Source: Betaproteobacteria bacterium Ga0077526
GTDB taxonomy: Bacteria; Pseudomonadota; Gammaproteobacteria; Burkholderiales; Ga0077523
Length of the DNA: 64,000 nt
NCBI GenBank assembly: GCA_001464765.1
Contig: LNDV01000010.1
Coordinates: 1 to 64,000 of the forward strand
Direction of reading: 5' to 3'
Part shown: piece after piece, positions 18,549-27,064 of the stretch
Layout: every line of letters starts with the position of its first letter
How positions within the stretch are numbered: position 1 is the first letter of the stretch
The notes under the pieces: model-generated
The model's input: the letters and a program-made list of their open reading frames with translations, nothing else
Database searches by the model: none
Told to the model about the DNA's origin: nothing
Program-made: the position numbers and the translations under genes

Positions 18549-20240
18549 ATGGCCCAGGCCCCGCGGGAAATCCTCCAGACCCTCGTCGAAGGGTTCAACA
18601 AGCTCGGCAACGGTCGCAAGATCGGTCTCATCGTCGGTGTGGCCGGCCTGATCGCCGTACTCGTCGTACTGTCCTTCTTCATCGGTGCGCCGCAGTACCG
18701 GGTGCTGTTCGCCAACGTGTCGGAGAAGGACGGCGGCGCGATCATCGCCCAACTCTCCCAGATGAACATCCCGTATCGCATCGCCGAAGGCGGCGGGGCG
18801 ATCCTCGTGCCGTCCGACGTGGTCTACAAGACCCGCCTCACCCTGGCCTCCCAGGGACTGCCGAAGGGCGGCGGAGTCGGCTTCGAACTGATGGAAGGGC
18901 AGAAGTTCGGGGCGAGCCAGTTCCAGGAGCAGGTGAACTTCCAGCGGGCCCTCGAAGGGGAACTCGCCCGCACCATCCGGTCCCTTCAGGAGGTGCAGGA
19001 CGCGCGGGTCCACCTGGCCGTCCCGCGCCCAACGGTCTTCGTCAGGGAAAACCAGAAGCCGAGCGCGTCCGTGCTGGTCACGGTCTACCCGGGGCGCATC
19101 CTGGAGCCGGTGCAGGTGGCAGGCATCGTCCACCTCATCGCCTCCAGCGTGCCCGAACTGTCCCCGCGGCAGGTGACCGTGGTCGATCAGGGCGGCAACC
19201 TGCTTTCGGGGCCGGGCGAGGACACCGGCGTCACCGGACTCGACCGGGCCCAGCTCAAGTATCTGCGCAGCGTGGAGGACGGTATCTCCCGCAAGATCGA
19301 GGCGATCCTGAAGCCCATGACCGGCCCGGACAACGTCCGCGCCCAGGTGGCCGCCACGCTCGACTTCTCGGAAGTGGAACAGACCTCCGAGACCTACCGC
19401 CCCAACAGCGATCCGAAGGACCAGGCGATCCGCAGCCAGCAGGTGGCGGAATCCAACAGCCAGACGCCGCAGCCACCGCAGGGCGTGCCCGGCGCGCTTT
19501 CCAACACGCCGCCCGGCGCGGCCAGCGCGCCGCTCGTCGCCGGGAACGCGGCGAATCAGGGCAACGGGCCGCCGCCCATGGCGACGTCCACCCAGAAGGA
19601 CACCAAGACCAACTTCGAGGTCGACAAGACGATCCGCCACACCAAGGGCGAGGTGGGCGGCGTGAAGCGCCTGTCCGTCGCTGTGCTCGTCAATCACAAG
19701 AAGGTCATCGACGGCGAGACCGCGAAGCTGGTGCCCTTCGACGAGAAGGAGATGGCCCAGATCACCAACCTCGTGCGCGAGGCGATGGGCTTCGACAAGG
19801 ATCGCGGCGATTCCCTCAACGTCGTCAACGCCGCCTTCCGCATCGGGGACGACGAGCAGGTCGCGTTCTGGAAGAACCCGGCCAACATTCCCTACGCGAT
19901 CGAGGGCGCCAAGTGGCTCCTGGTCGGCACGCTGGCGCTCGCGTTCCTGCTGGTCATCCGGTCCGGCGTGCGGGACATCGTCAAGCTGGGGCAGCCCCCG
20001 GAACCGGCCACGGCCGGCGCCGGTGCGGACGGCGGGACCGGGACGGTGCCCGGGGAAGGCGGCACGGCTGGCGGCGGCGAAGGTGGCGGCGTCGCGGGTG
20101 CCGAAGCGTCTGAATCGGAAGTCACGTCGGCCGAGGAGACCGAGTACGAGCGCAACCTGCGCCTCATGCGTGAACTCGCGCGCGACAATCCGCGTCTGGT
20201 CGCGCAGATCATCAAGAACTGGGTGAGCAACGATGAGTGA
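18549..20240 (+). CDS. fliF: flagellar MS-ring protein FliF
   Basis: 563 residues from ATG 18549 (MAQAPREILQTLVEGFNKL); the ATG at 18519 is an alternative. The first membrane segment lies near residues 28-49 (IGLIVGVAGLIAVLVVLSFFIGA) and the second near 450. Between them are the YscJ/FliF ring-building domains (GFELMEGQKFGASQFQEQVN, ARVHLAVPRP). The linker before the last helix is Pro/Gly-rich. The C-terminal tail binds FliG (YERNLRLMRELARDNPRLVAQIIKNWV). Its last codons overlap fliG. Confidence 0.97.
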   Translation: MAQAPREILQTLVEGFNKLGNGRKIGLIVGVAGLIAVLVVLSFFIGAPQYRVLFANVSEKDGGAIIAQLSQMNIPYRIAEGGGAILVPSDVVYKTRLTLASQGLPKGGGVGFELMEGQKFGASQFQEQVNFQRALEGELARTIRSLQEVQDARVHLAVPRPTVFVRENQKPSASVLVTVYPGRILEPVQVAGIVHLIASSVPELSPRQVTVVDQGGNLLSGPGEDTGVTGLDRAQLKYLRSVEDGISRKIEAILKPMTGPDNVRAQVAATLDFSEVEQTSETYRPNSDPKDQAIRSQQVAESNSQTPQPPQGVPGALSNTPPGAASAPLVAGNAANQGNGPPPMATSTQKDTKTNFEVDKTIRHTKGEVGGVKRLSVAVLVNHKKVIDGETAKLVPFDEKEMAQITNLVREAMGFDKDRGDSLNVVNAAFRIGDDEQVAFWKNPANIPYAIEGAKWLLVGTLALAFLLVIRSGVRDIVKLGQPPEPATAGAGADGGTGTVPGEGGTAGGGEGGGVAGAEASESEVTSAEETEYERNLRLMRELARDNPRLVAQIIKNWVSNDE

Positions 20241-21237
20241 CGACGGCGTGGCCCGGGCGGCCGTGCTCTTGATGAGTCTCGGCGAGGAAGCCTCCGTGGA
20301 GGTCTTCAAGCATCTCGGCCCGAAGGAAGTCCAGAAGCTGGGCCTCGAACTCGCGAAGACGAAGTCGATCCCGCGGGAGCGCATCGAGACCGTCATCGAC
20401 GATTTCCGTCGCGAAGCAGCGAAGCATCAGGACGGCATCAACGCGGACTCCGACGAGTACATCCGGTCCGTTCTCACCAAGGCCCTCGGCAACGACAAGG
20501 CGGCAGCGCTGATCGACCGCATCCTCACGAACAACGACAACGCGGGCATCGAGAGTCTCAAGTGGATGGATGCGGCATCGGTCGCGGAACTGATCAAGAA
20601 CGAGCATCCGCAGATCATCGCGACCATCCTCGTGCACCTCGATGCGGATCAGGCGAGCGACGTGCTGAAGGCCTTCAGCGAGCGCACGCGCAACGACGTG
20701 ATGCTGCGCATCGCCACTCTGGAGGGTATCCAGCCCTCCGCGCTGCGGGACCTCAACGAGGTGCTCACCCAGCTGCTCACCGGCAGCGACCGCGTGAAGA
20801 AGAGCAGCGCGATGGGCGGCGTCGATGTCGCCGCGGGCATTCTCAACTTCATGGGGCAGTTCGAGAGCTCGATCACCGAGTACATCAAGGAATCAGACGC
20901 GGAGCTCGCGCAGAGGATCCAGGACAAGATGTTCGTGTTCGAGAACCTGCTCGAACTCGACGATCGCAGCATCCAGCTCCTCATGCGCGAGGTGCAGTCC
21001 GAGACGCTGGTGGTCGCGCTGAAGGGCACGTCCGAGACGCTCAAGGAGAAGATCTTCAAGAACATGTCCTCGCGTGCGGCCGAGATGCTGCGGGAGGACC
21101 TGGAGGCGAAGGGGCCGGTGCGCCTGTCCGAGGTGGAATCCGAGCAGAAGGAAATCCTCAAGGTGGTCCGCCGCCTCGCGGAAGAAGGGCAGATCGTGCT
21201 CGGCTCGAAGGGCGGGGACGAAGGCCTTGTCGAGTAA
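20233..21237 (+). CDS. fliG: flagellar motor switch protein FliG
   Basis: 334 residues starting within fliF (8-base overlap). It contains the N-domain that binds FliF (RAAVLLMSLGEEASVEVFKHL), the middle armadillo part with the EHPQ motif (LIKNEHPQIIATILVHL), and the C-domain with torque-helix charges (MFVFENLLELDDRSIQLLMREV). It couples stator contact to rotor switching on the cytoplasmic face of the MS ring. Confidence 0.97.
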   Translation: MSDDGVARAAVLLMSLGEEASVEVFKHLGPKEVQKLGLELAKTKSIPRERIETVIDDFRREAAKHQDGINADSDEYIRSVLTKALGNDKAAALIDRILTNNDNAGIESLKWMDAASVAELIKNEHPQIIATILVHLDADQASDVLKAFSERTRNDVMLRIATLEGIQPSALRDLNEVLTQLLTGSDRVKKSSAMGGVDVAAGILNFMGQFESSITEYIKESDAELAQRIQDKMFVFENLLELDDRSIQLLMREVQSETLVVALKGTSETLKEKIFKNMSSRAAEMLREDLEAKGPVRLSEVESEQKEILKVVRRLAEEGQIVLGSKGGDEGLVE

Positions 21238-21955
21238 CAAGGTCATCCGCCGCAACGACCCGGCGAGCGTGAAGGCATGGCGCCCCGGTGATCTCGCCAA
21301 CCCGCCGCCTGTCGCGAACGTAGCGCCCGTGCCGAGGGCCGAAGTCCGGCCCGAGTCGCGGCCGGAACCCGCGAAGCCGGAGCCTGTCGCCCCCGTTGTG
21401 CCCCTCGCGGTGGTCACGCCGCCACCCCAGCCCGATCCTGCCGAGATCGATGCGATCCGCGAACGGGCCCGCCAGGAAGGGTACGACGCCGGCCGAGCCG
21501 AAGGTCTGCGCGACGCGGCGCCCGATCTCGAGCGGTTCCGCAGCCTGCTCGCGCAGTTGCACGTGCTGGCGGAAGACCTCGAACAAGGCATCGCCAACGA
21601 CGTGATGTCTCTCGCCCTGGAACTCACCAAGCAGATCTTGCGTCAGTCGCTCCGAGTGAAGCCTGATATCGTCCTGGCCGTGATCCGCGATGCCACGCGC
21701 AGCTTTCCGGAACTCGGCACGAGTCCCCGGCTCATCCTGCATCCGGAAGACGCGGCCGTCCTGCGTGCCGTGGTCAGTGCGACGGACGACGTGGAACTGT
21801 CCGGCTGGGTGCTGGTGGAAGATGCGCGCATCGAGCGCGGCGGGTGCAAGTTCCAGAACAGCACGACCGAAATCGATTCGACGCTCGAGAACCGCTGGCG
21901 GCGCATCGTGGCGAGTCTCGGGCGCGACGACGCCTGGCTCGACCTCAACCTGTAA
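21227..21955 (+). CDS. fliH: flagellar assembly protein FliH
   Basis: 242 residues from a TTG at 21227 (then SSNKVIRRND) preceded by GGACGAAGG and overlapping the fliG stop by 11 bases. No ATG is available in this part of the frame. A Pro-rich N-terminus (about 20-75) is followed by a helical region with Ala/Gly-rich repeats (ARQEGYDAGRAEGLRDA) and the FliI-binding C-domain (ALELTKQILRQSLRVKPDIV). It regulates the export ATPase FliI. The TTG start may keep its level low relative to FliG. Confidence 0.9.
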   Translation: MSSNKVIRRNDPASVKAWRPGDLANPPPVANVAPVPRAEVRPESRPEPAKPEPVAPVVPLAVVTPPPQPDPAEIDAIRERARQEGYDAGRAEGLRDAAPDLERFRSLLAQLHVLAEDLEQGIANDVMSLALELTKQILRQSLRVKPDIVLAVIRDATRSFPELGTSPRLILHPEDAAVLRAVVSATDDVELSGWVLVEDARIERGGCKFQNSTTEIDSTLENRWRRIVASLGRDDAWLDLNL

Positions 21956-21976
21956 CACCCTTCTCCGCCAAGGCCG

Positions 21977-23392
21977 ATGAGTCGCCTGCGCCGCTGGCAG
22001 AAATACTTCGAGGACTGTCACAGTGCCGCGGCCGCCGTGGCACCGTGGACCGTCAGCGGGCGTCTCACCCGCGTGGCCGGCCTCGTGATGGAGGCCGTCG
22101 GTCTCAAGGTGCCTGTGGGCAATTCCTGCTACGTCATTGCCCCGACTGGTCAGCGAGTCGACGCGGAGGTCGTGGGCTTCTCCGGCGAGCGCCTGTATCT
22201 CATGCCCGCGACGGACGTGTATGGCCTCGAGCCCGGTGCGCTGGTCGTGCCTGTGGAGTCCGGCGCGGTTCGCACGCCCCGTCTGGGTGTCGACTTCATT
22301 CCCCGACGGCGCGCGGAGGATCGCACACGCCAGGTCGGCGTGGGCTGGGGGCTGCTCGGACGTGTGCTGGACGCCACCGGCCGTCCGCTCGACGACAAGG
22401 GGCCGGTGGCCTTCGACCGTCAGGTTCCGCTCTACAGCCGGCCGATCAATCCGCTGGAGCGCGTGCCGATCCACGATGTGCTCGACGTCGGCGTGCGGTC
22501 CATCAATGGCCTGCTCACGGTCGGACGCGGTCAGCGCCTCGGTCTGTTCGCCGGCAGCGGTGTGGGCAAGAGCATGCTGCTCGGCATGATGGCGCGCTAT
22601 ACCGAAGCCGAAGTCGTGGTGGTCGGGCTCATCGGCGAGCGTGGCCGCGAGGTGAAGGAGTTCATCGAGAAGATCCTCGGTGCGGAGGGCCTCGCGCGTT
22701 CGGTGGTGGTTGCGGCACCGGCGGATAGTCCGCCGCTGCTCCGGCTGCACGGCGCGGCGTATGCGACGACGATCGCCGAGCACTTCCGCGCGGAAGGGCG
22801 TCATGTGCTGCTCATCATGGATTCGCTCACGCGCTACGCGATGGCGCAGCGGGAGATCTCGCTTGCCATCGGCGAGCCGCCGGCCACCAAGGGGTACACG
22901 CCGTCGGTCTTCGCCAAGTTGCCCCAGCTTGTGGAGCGGGCGGGTAACGGCGACGAGGGCGAGGGGTCCATCACGGCGTTCTACACCGTACTCACCGAGG
23001 GCGACGACCAGCAGGATCCGATCGCTGACAGCGCCCGTGCGATTCTCGACGGGCACTTCGTGCTTTCGCGCGATCTCGCGGAGCAGGGGCACTATCCCGC
23101 GATCGACATCGAGGCGTCGATCAGCCGCGCCATGACCGAGATCGTGACCCAGGCGGACCTCATCCGCATCCGTCGCTTCCGTCGCCTCTACTCCGCCTAC
23201 CGCCGCAGTCGCGATCTCATCAATGTCGGTGCCTACGTGCGCGGCGCGGACCCCGATGTCGACGAGGCGCTGCGTCTGCGCGACCGGTTGTTCGCGTATC
23301 TGCGCCAGGATGTCGGCGAGCGCTCCGACTACCGGGCGAGCACGTCGGCGCTCGCGGCCCTGCTGATCGACAGTCCGGGGGTCGAAGGATGA
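21977..23392 (+). CDS. fliI: flagellar type III export ATPase FliI
   Basis: 471 residues. Walker A is [15 protein letters not shown], Walker [19 protein letters not shown], and the catalytic Glu lies in [13 protein letters not shown]. The N-terminal domain resembles the F1-beta barrel ([23 protein letters not shown]). It powers unfolding and loading of flagellar export substrates. It is 21 bases after fliH and overlaps fliJ by four bases. Confidence 0.97.
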   Translation: MSRLRRWQKYFEDCHSAAAAVAPWTVSGRLTRVAGLVMEAVGLKVPVGNSCYVIAPTGQRVDAEVVGFSGERLYLMPATDVYGLEPGALVVPVESGAVRTPRLGVDFIPRRRAEDRTRQVGVGWGLLGRVLDATGRPLDDKGPVAFDRQVPLYSRPINPLERVPIHDVLDVGVRSINGLLTVGRGQRLGLFAGSGVGKSMLLGMMARYTEAEVVVVGLIGERGREVKEFIEKILGAEGLARSVVVAAPADSPPLLRLHGAAYATTIAEHFRAEGRHVLLIMDSLTRYAMAQREISLAIGEPPATKGYTPSVFAKLPQLVERAGNGDEGEGSITAFYTVLTEGDDQQDPIADSARAILDGHFVLSRDLAEQGHYPAIDIEASISRAMTEIVTQADLIRIRRFRRLYSAYRRSRDLINVGAYVRGADPDVDEALRLRDRLFAYLRQDVGERSDYRASTSALAALLIDSPGVEG

Positions 23393-23838
23393 AGCCGTTT
23401 CCGCTGGAACCGGTGCGCGGCGTCCTGCAGAAGCGCACCGAGGACGCTGCGACGGCGTTGCGCCGCCACGGAGAGCGCAAGCGTGCCGCGGAGATCAAGC
23501 TCGAGGAACTGCGGGGCTACCGTAGCGAGTACCTGGAGCAGAAGGCGGCGGCATTGAGCGCCGGAACGACCGCGTCGCGATTGCGTGATTTCGACGGGTT
23601 CATCGCGCGACTCGATCAGGCCATCGCAGCCCAGGTCACCGATGTCCAGCGGCTTGCCGCGACCTGGGAAGCTGCCCGCGCACTATGGATGGAACAGCGT
23701 CAGCGGGAGCAGGCGTTCGATGTTCTGGCGGACCGGCACGCGGATGCCCAGATGCAGGTGGAATCCCGGCAGGACCAGAAGCAGCAGGACGAGTTCGCTT
23801 CACGCCGCAATCGCGGGGACACGGACCCCGCCGCCTGA
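23389..23838 (+). CDS. fliJ: flagellar export protein FliJ
   Basis: 149 residues, ATGA-overlapping fliI, almost entirely helical and highly charged as expected for the antiparallel coiled coil of FliJ. It shows the family pattern of a Lys/Arg/Gln-rich sequence ([22 protein letters not shown]) and a C-terminal basic tail. It sits in the centre of the FliI ring and escorts export substrates. Confidence 0.9.
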   Translation: MKPFPLEPVRGVLQKRTEDAATALRRHGERKRAAEIKLEELRGYRSEYLEQKAAALSAGTTASRLRDFDGFIARLDQAIAAQVTDVQRLAATWEAARALWMEQRQREQAFDVLADRHADAQMQVESRQDQKQQDEFASRRNRGDTDPAA

Positions 23839-23862
23839 CCGACGCCGCCACGCCGATTCCTT

Positions 23863-23877
23863 TGGCACGGCGATTGC
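23863..23877 (+). promoter_or_regulatory. sigma-54 promoter for fliK
   Basis: TGGCACGGCGATTGC is a full match to TGGCACG-N4-TTGC with correct GG-N10-GC spacing. The expected transcription start lies about 12 bases downstream, leaving a short leader with AAGGAG before the fliK ATG at 23917. The element also reads as an imperfect inverted repeat (TTGGCA/TGCCAA). Confidence 0.85.
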
Positions 23878-23916
23878 CAATATCTCCGGCAAACGCCCAG
23901 TAACAAGGAGTTAGCG

Positions 23917-25017
23917 ATGCCAGAAGGAATGCTCTTGCCGCCCGCCGCCGCCCAGCCGGCGAAGATTGCCGCCTCGCCCGCGGCAGAACCCGCTTCATCG
24001 GCCCCAGCGGAAACCGCCGACGGCCAAAGCTTCCAGCAGGTCCTGAAGTCGGAAATGGCCGGGAAGCCCGACGGTTCCGCCTCGGCGGAAGCCTCGGCGG
24101 CCTCTGCGGAGCCCACCGCTGAAACGGCTGCGGCGGTGCAACCGGCGGATCTCGCCTCCCTGCTGACCCTCAATGTCGGCCCGGATGCCACCGCGAACTT
24201 CGTGGCCCTGCGCAGCGCAGTCCGCGTCGATGCGGGCGAGGTTTCGGACGATCCGCCATCGGATGCGAACCTCATCGCCGCACTCGACAACGCAGCGTCC
24301 GAGACCCAGGGCGCAGTCAAGGCGCTGCCGACCAGGTTGTCTGCGCTGGAAGATCCGGCCTCCGCCAGGCCCGGGGCGTCGGACGAAGACATCTCGTTTG
24401 CGGCGATCGTCGGTGCGATCGAATCGGAAACCGACGACAGGAAGCCGATCAAGCTCGCATCGGCGAGTGCCATCGGCAGCGACGTGGCCGTCACTCGGAT
24501 CGCGGCGCCATCCAATCCGGAAGCGACGGCGGCGACCGCATCGGTGCAGAACAAGTCGGCCGACACTTCCGTGGCAAAGCCCGCCATTGCGCTACCACTG
24601 TCGGCTCCCGGGTGGAACAACGCGCTCGCGGACAACGTGACGGTGCTGGTCCAGGGTCGGCAGCCCACCGCAGAACTGCAGATCAATCCGCCGAGCCTGG
24701 GACCCGTGGATATCAAGGTGAGCATCCAGGGCGACCAGGCGACGGTGTCGTTCTTTTCTGCGCATGCCCCGGTGCGCGAAGCCATCCAGGCCGCCGTGCC
24801 TCGACTTACCGAAGCACTCGCTGAAGCGGGCATTGGCCTGGGCAACGTGTTCGTGGGCAGCGATGCGCGGTCGAACGACCGGCAGGCGCCCGAGAGGGAA
24901 GGGCGCGGATCCGGCCGATCCCGCGAGGTTGCCGCGGTGGGCGAGGTTCGCGGCGCCGGAGAGGTGCTCTGGAACGGCCCGGTCTCCGGAATGCGCGCAG
25001 TCGACCTCTTCGCCTGA
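23917..25017 (+). CDS. fliK: flagellar hook-length control protein FliK
   Basis: 366 residues. The N-terminal ~240 residues are Ala/Ser/Glu-rich, low-complexity and poorly conserved, as usual for the ruler part. The C-terminal switch domain is clear (VTVLVQGRQPTAELQINPPS, LGPVDIKVSIQGDQATVSFF, VREAIQAAVPRLTEALAEAG). It measures hook length and switches export specificity through FlhB. It has its own sigma-54 promoter and a good ribosome binding site. Confidence 0.93.
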   Translation: MPEGMLLPPAAAQPAKIAASPAAEPASSAPAETADGQSFQQVLKSEMAGKPDGSASAEASAASAEPTAETAAAVQPADLASLLTLNVGPDATANFVALRSAVRVDAGEVSDDPPSDANLIAALDNAASETQGAVKALPTRLSALEDPASARPGASDEDISFAAIVGAIESETDDRKPIKLASASAIGSDVAVTRIAAPSNPEATAATASVQNKSADTSVAKPAIALPLSAPGWNNALADNVTVLVQGRQPTAELQINPPSLGPVDIKVSIQGDQATVSFFSAHAPVREAIQAAVPRLTEALAEAGIGLGNVFVGSDARSNDRQAPEREGRGSGRSREVAAVGEVRGAGEVLWNGPVSGMRAVDLFA

Positions 25018-25035
25018 TCCCCGTCCGCGCCGGAC

Positions 25036-26088
25036 TCAGGCGCGGGCGAGTTCGGTCACATGGGCAGCCGCCGCGCTGCCCAGTCCTTCCAGGTTGTAGC
25101 CACCCTCCAGGATCGAGACGCACCGGCCGCCCGCATGGCGGTCGGCGATGTCCAGCACGATCCGCGTCATCTCTGCAAAGTCCGGTTCGACGAGCGTGAA
25201 TCGCCCGAGCGGGTCTCCCAGGCGGGAATCGAAGCCCGCCGAGATCAGTACGAGTTCCGGACGGAACCGGTCCGCCGCCGGTACCAGCGACTCGCGATAG
25301 AGCGAGAGCACCTCGGTACGTCCCGAGCCCTCCGGCAGAGGGCGGTTCACGATCAGACCCGCCCCCGGGCCTTCGCCCGTCTCTCCGGCCATGCCGGTCC
25401 CCGGGTACCAGGGATGCTGATGCGTGTCGAAGAAGAGCACGCCGCCGTCCGTCCAGAACGTCGCCTGCGTGCCGTTGCCGTGATGCACATCCCAGTCGAT
25501 GATGAGGATGCGTGCGACCCCGTGGCGCCGCTGCGCGTGACGGGCAGCGATGGCGATCGTGTTGAAGATCCCGAACCCCATCCCCCGTTGCGCCGAAGCG
25601 TGATGACCGGGCGGCCGGACCGCGCAGAACGCGTTGCGCGTCCGACCGGCCAGTACTGCATCGACGGCAACGATGCCGCATCCGGCTGCCGCAGCTGACG
25701 CTTCGTACGAGCGCGCGGAGAGGCGGGTGTCGCCCGTGCTGAGCTCGCCGCTGCCCTCGGCGATGTCCCGCCGGACCACATTCAGGTAGCTCCCGGTGTG
25801 CACAAGCCTGAGATCGGCCTCGGTCGCGGGCCGCCCGTCCTGCCTGCGAATCCGTCCGGCTTCGGCAAGCGGTGCGATCGCGGTCAGCACGGCGTCGAGC
25901 CGATCGGCCTGCTCCTGATGCCACTCCGGCGGCGTGTGCCAGCGGCAGGAATCGTCCGAGACGACCAGGGTCGCCGGCGGACTTGCTGCGGCGCGGGCTG
26001 CCGGGATCAACCCGACGATCGGCGCTGCCGCACCGGCTGCGAGGAGTTGGCGGCGAGTCCATCGGGCGGGGGCGTCGGCAGGATTCAT
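25036..26088 (-). CDS. Tat-exported histone deacetylase superfamily hydrolase
   Basis: 350 residues. The N-terminus has a twin-arginine signal (WTRRQLLAAGAAAPIVGLIPAARA). The rest is a complete HDAC/acetylpolyamine-amidohydrolase fold with all catalytic signatures: RPPGHHASAQRGMGFGIFN, the zinc ligands in IIDWDVHHGNGTQ, ISAGFDSRLGDPLG, and the Tyr of LEGGYNLEGL. It should deacetylate a small or peptide substrate, apparently in the periplasm, which is unusual for this superfamily. The gene splits the flagellar cluster between fliK and fliL on the opposite strand. Its substrate and any link to motility are unknown. Confidence 0.88.
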   Translation of the reverse strand: MNPADAPARWTRRQLLAAGAAAPIVGLIPAARAAASPPATLVVSDDSCRWHTPPEWHQEQADRLDAVLTAIAPLAEAGRIRRQDGRPATEADLRLVHTGSYLNVVRRDIAEGSGELSTGDTRLSARSYEASAAAAGCGIVAVDAVLAGRTRNAFCAVRPPGHHASAQRGMGFGIFNTIAIAARHAQRRHGVARILIIDWDVHHGNGTQATFWTDGGVLFFDTHQHPWYPGTGMAGETGEGPGAGLIVNRPLPEGSGRTEVLSLYRESLVPAADRFRPELVLISAGFDSRLGDPLGRFTLVEPDFAEMTRIVLDIADRHAGGRCVSILEGGYNLEGLGSAAAAHVTELARA

Positions 26089-26298
26089 GGTTCGTTCGCT
26101 CCATAGGCAGTCCCGAATCGCGAAAACCCGCGTGCCGGGTGTGGATGAGAGCCGGAACCCGGTCCGGCGGACCGGAGTCGAGGCAGTGTCCGGCCGGGCG
26201 TTTCCGATGCCATCGGACAGAGGAATTCGAGCCCTGGGCGGGAGTTCTTGCGCAAAGCTCCAAAAGCACCTAAAGTTGCCGATAGAGCTGTTTGTTTT

Positions 26299-26401
26299 TT
26301 AAGGAGTTTGCTCAAGCCGCCTGAAAATCGTCCCCTGCGCGTCGAATTCCACTGCAGGCGGGCCAGTTTACGCCGATGACATGTTGGTTCTAACTCCTTA
26401 A
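26299..26401. repeat. 10-base inverted repeat in fliL leader
   Basis: TTAAGGAGTT (26299-26308) and its exact complement AACTCCTTAA (26392-26401) face each other 83 bases apart in the 328-base space between the HDAC gene and fliL. Both lie upstream of the fliL ribosome binding site (GAGGGAA). They could close a long RNA stem or mark paired protein sites. A GCCGATAG (26278-26285) resembling a sigma-28 -10 element lies just upstream but lacks a matching -35. Nothing else was recognised in this gap. Confidence 0.45.
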
Positions 26402-26416
26402 CGAGTCGAGGGAAAC

Positions 26417-27058
26417 ATGTCGGCAAAGGCAGCTACGGCGACCGTCGTGGACGGCGCTCCCGCGGAAGGCGGCGGCAAGAAGAAGAAAATGGTCATCATC
26501 ATCGTGGCAGCACTGGTGGTGGTGCTTGCAGCCGGTGGCGGGGCCGCGTTCTTCCTGATGGGTGGCAAGAAGAAGGGCAAGGGCGCGAAAGCCAAACACA
26601 GCGCAGAGGTCTCCGAGACGCAGGACGAAGGCGGAGACGGCGAACACGGTGAAGAGGCGGCTGACGAGCATGCGGAAGAGGAAGAGCACGAGGACGAAGG
26701 CAAGAAGAAGCCGCCTGTGTACGCGACTCTCGAACCGTTCGTCGTCAACATCGCCAGCGAAGCGGCCGACCGCTACCTCCAGGTGGGCATCGACGTGAAA
26801 GTGTCGGGACCCGAGATCGCGGACAAGATCAAGCTGCACCTGCCCGAGATCCGCAACGGCATCCTGCTGATCCTCAGCAGCAAGAAGGTGGAGGAACTGA
26901 ATTCGGTGGAAGGCAAGAACCGTCTGCGGGTCGAAATCCGCGACGCGGTCAACAAACCTCTGGGCATGTACAAGCGCCCCCCGCAAGGCATGGAGATGAA
27001 GTCCGTGCCGAAGAAGGGGGCGATGGACGTGCTGCTCACGTCCTTCGTCATACAGTAG
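26417..27058 (+). CDS. fliL: flagellar basal body-associated protein FliL
   Basis: 213 residues with one N-terminal membrane segment (about 24-48; MVIIIVAALVVVLAAGGGAAFFL). A charged linker rich in Glu, Asp and His follows (about 60-95). The conserved periplasmic domain is SPFB-like (YATLEPFVVNIASEAADRYLQVGIDVKV, RNGILLILSSKKVEEL). It associates with stators near the MS ring. The acidic/His-rich linker is longer than in E. coli FliL. It begins the second flagellar operon, seven bases before fliM. Confidence 0.93.
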   Translation: MSAKAATATVVDGAPAEGGGKKKKMVIIIVAALVVVLAAGGGAAFFLMGGKKKGKGAKAKHSAEVSETQDEGGDGEHGEEAADEHAEEEEHEDEGKKKPPVYATLEPFVVNIASEAADRYLQVGIDVKVSGPEIADKIKLHLPEIRNGILLILSSKKVEELNSVEGKNRLRVEIRDAVNKPLGMYKRPPQGMEMKSVPKKGAMDVLLTSFVIQ

Positions 27059-27064
27059 GGGCGG

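Noticed and set aside
18336..20396. 686-codon minus-strand frame opposite fliF
   Set aside because: Composition is His/Arg/Asp-rich without any motif. FliF on the plus strand is unambiguous.
21158..23092. 644-codon minus-strand frame opposite fliH and fliI
   Set aside because: Antisense shadow; fliH and fliI are clear by motif and position.
26278..26285. GCCGATAG resembling a sigma-28 -10 element before fliL
   Set aside because: The -35 TAAAG lies only two bases upstream instead of about 14, so the pair cannot form a standard FliA promoter.
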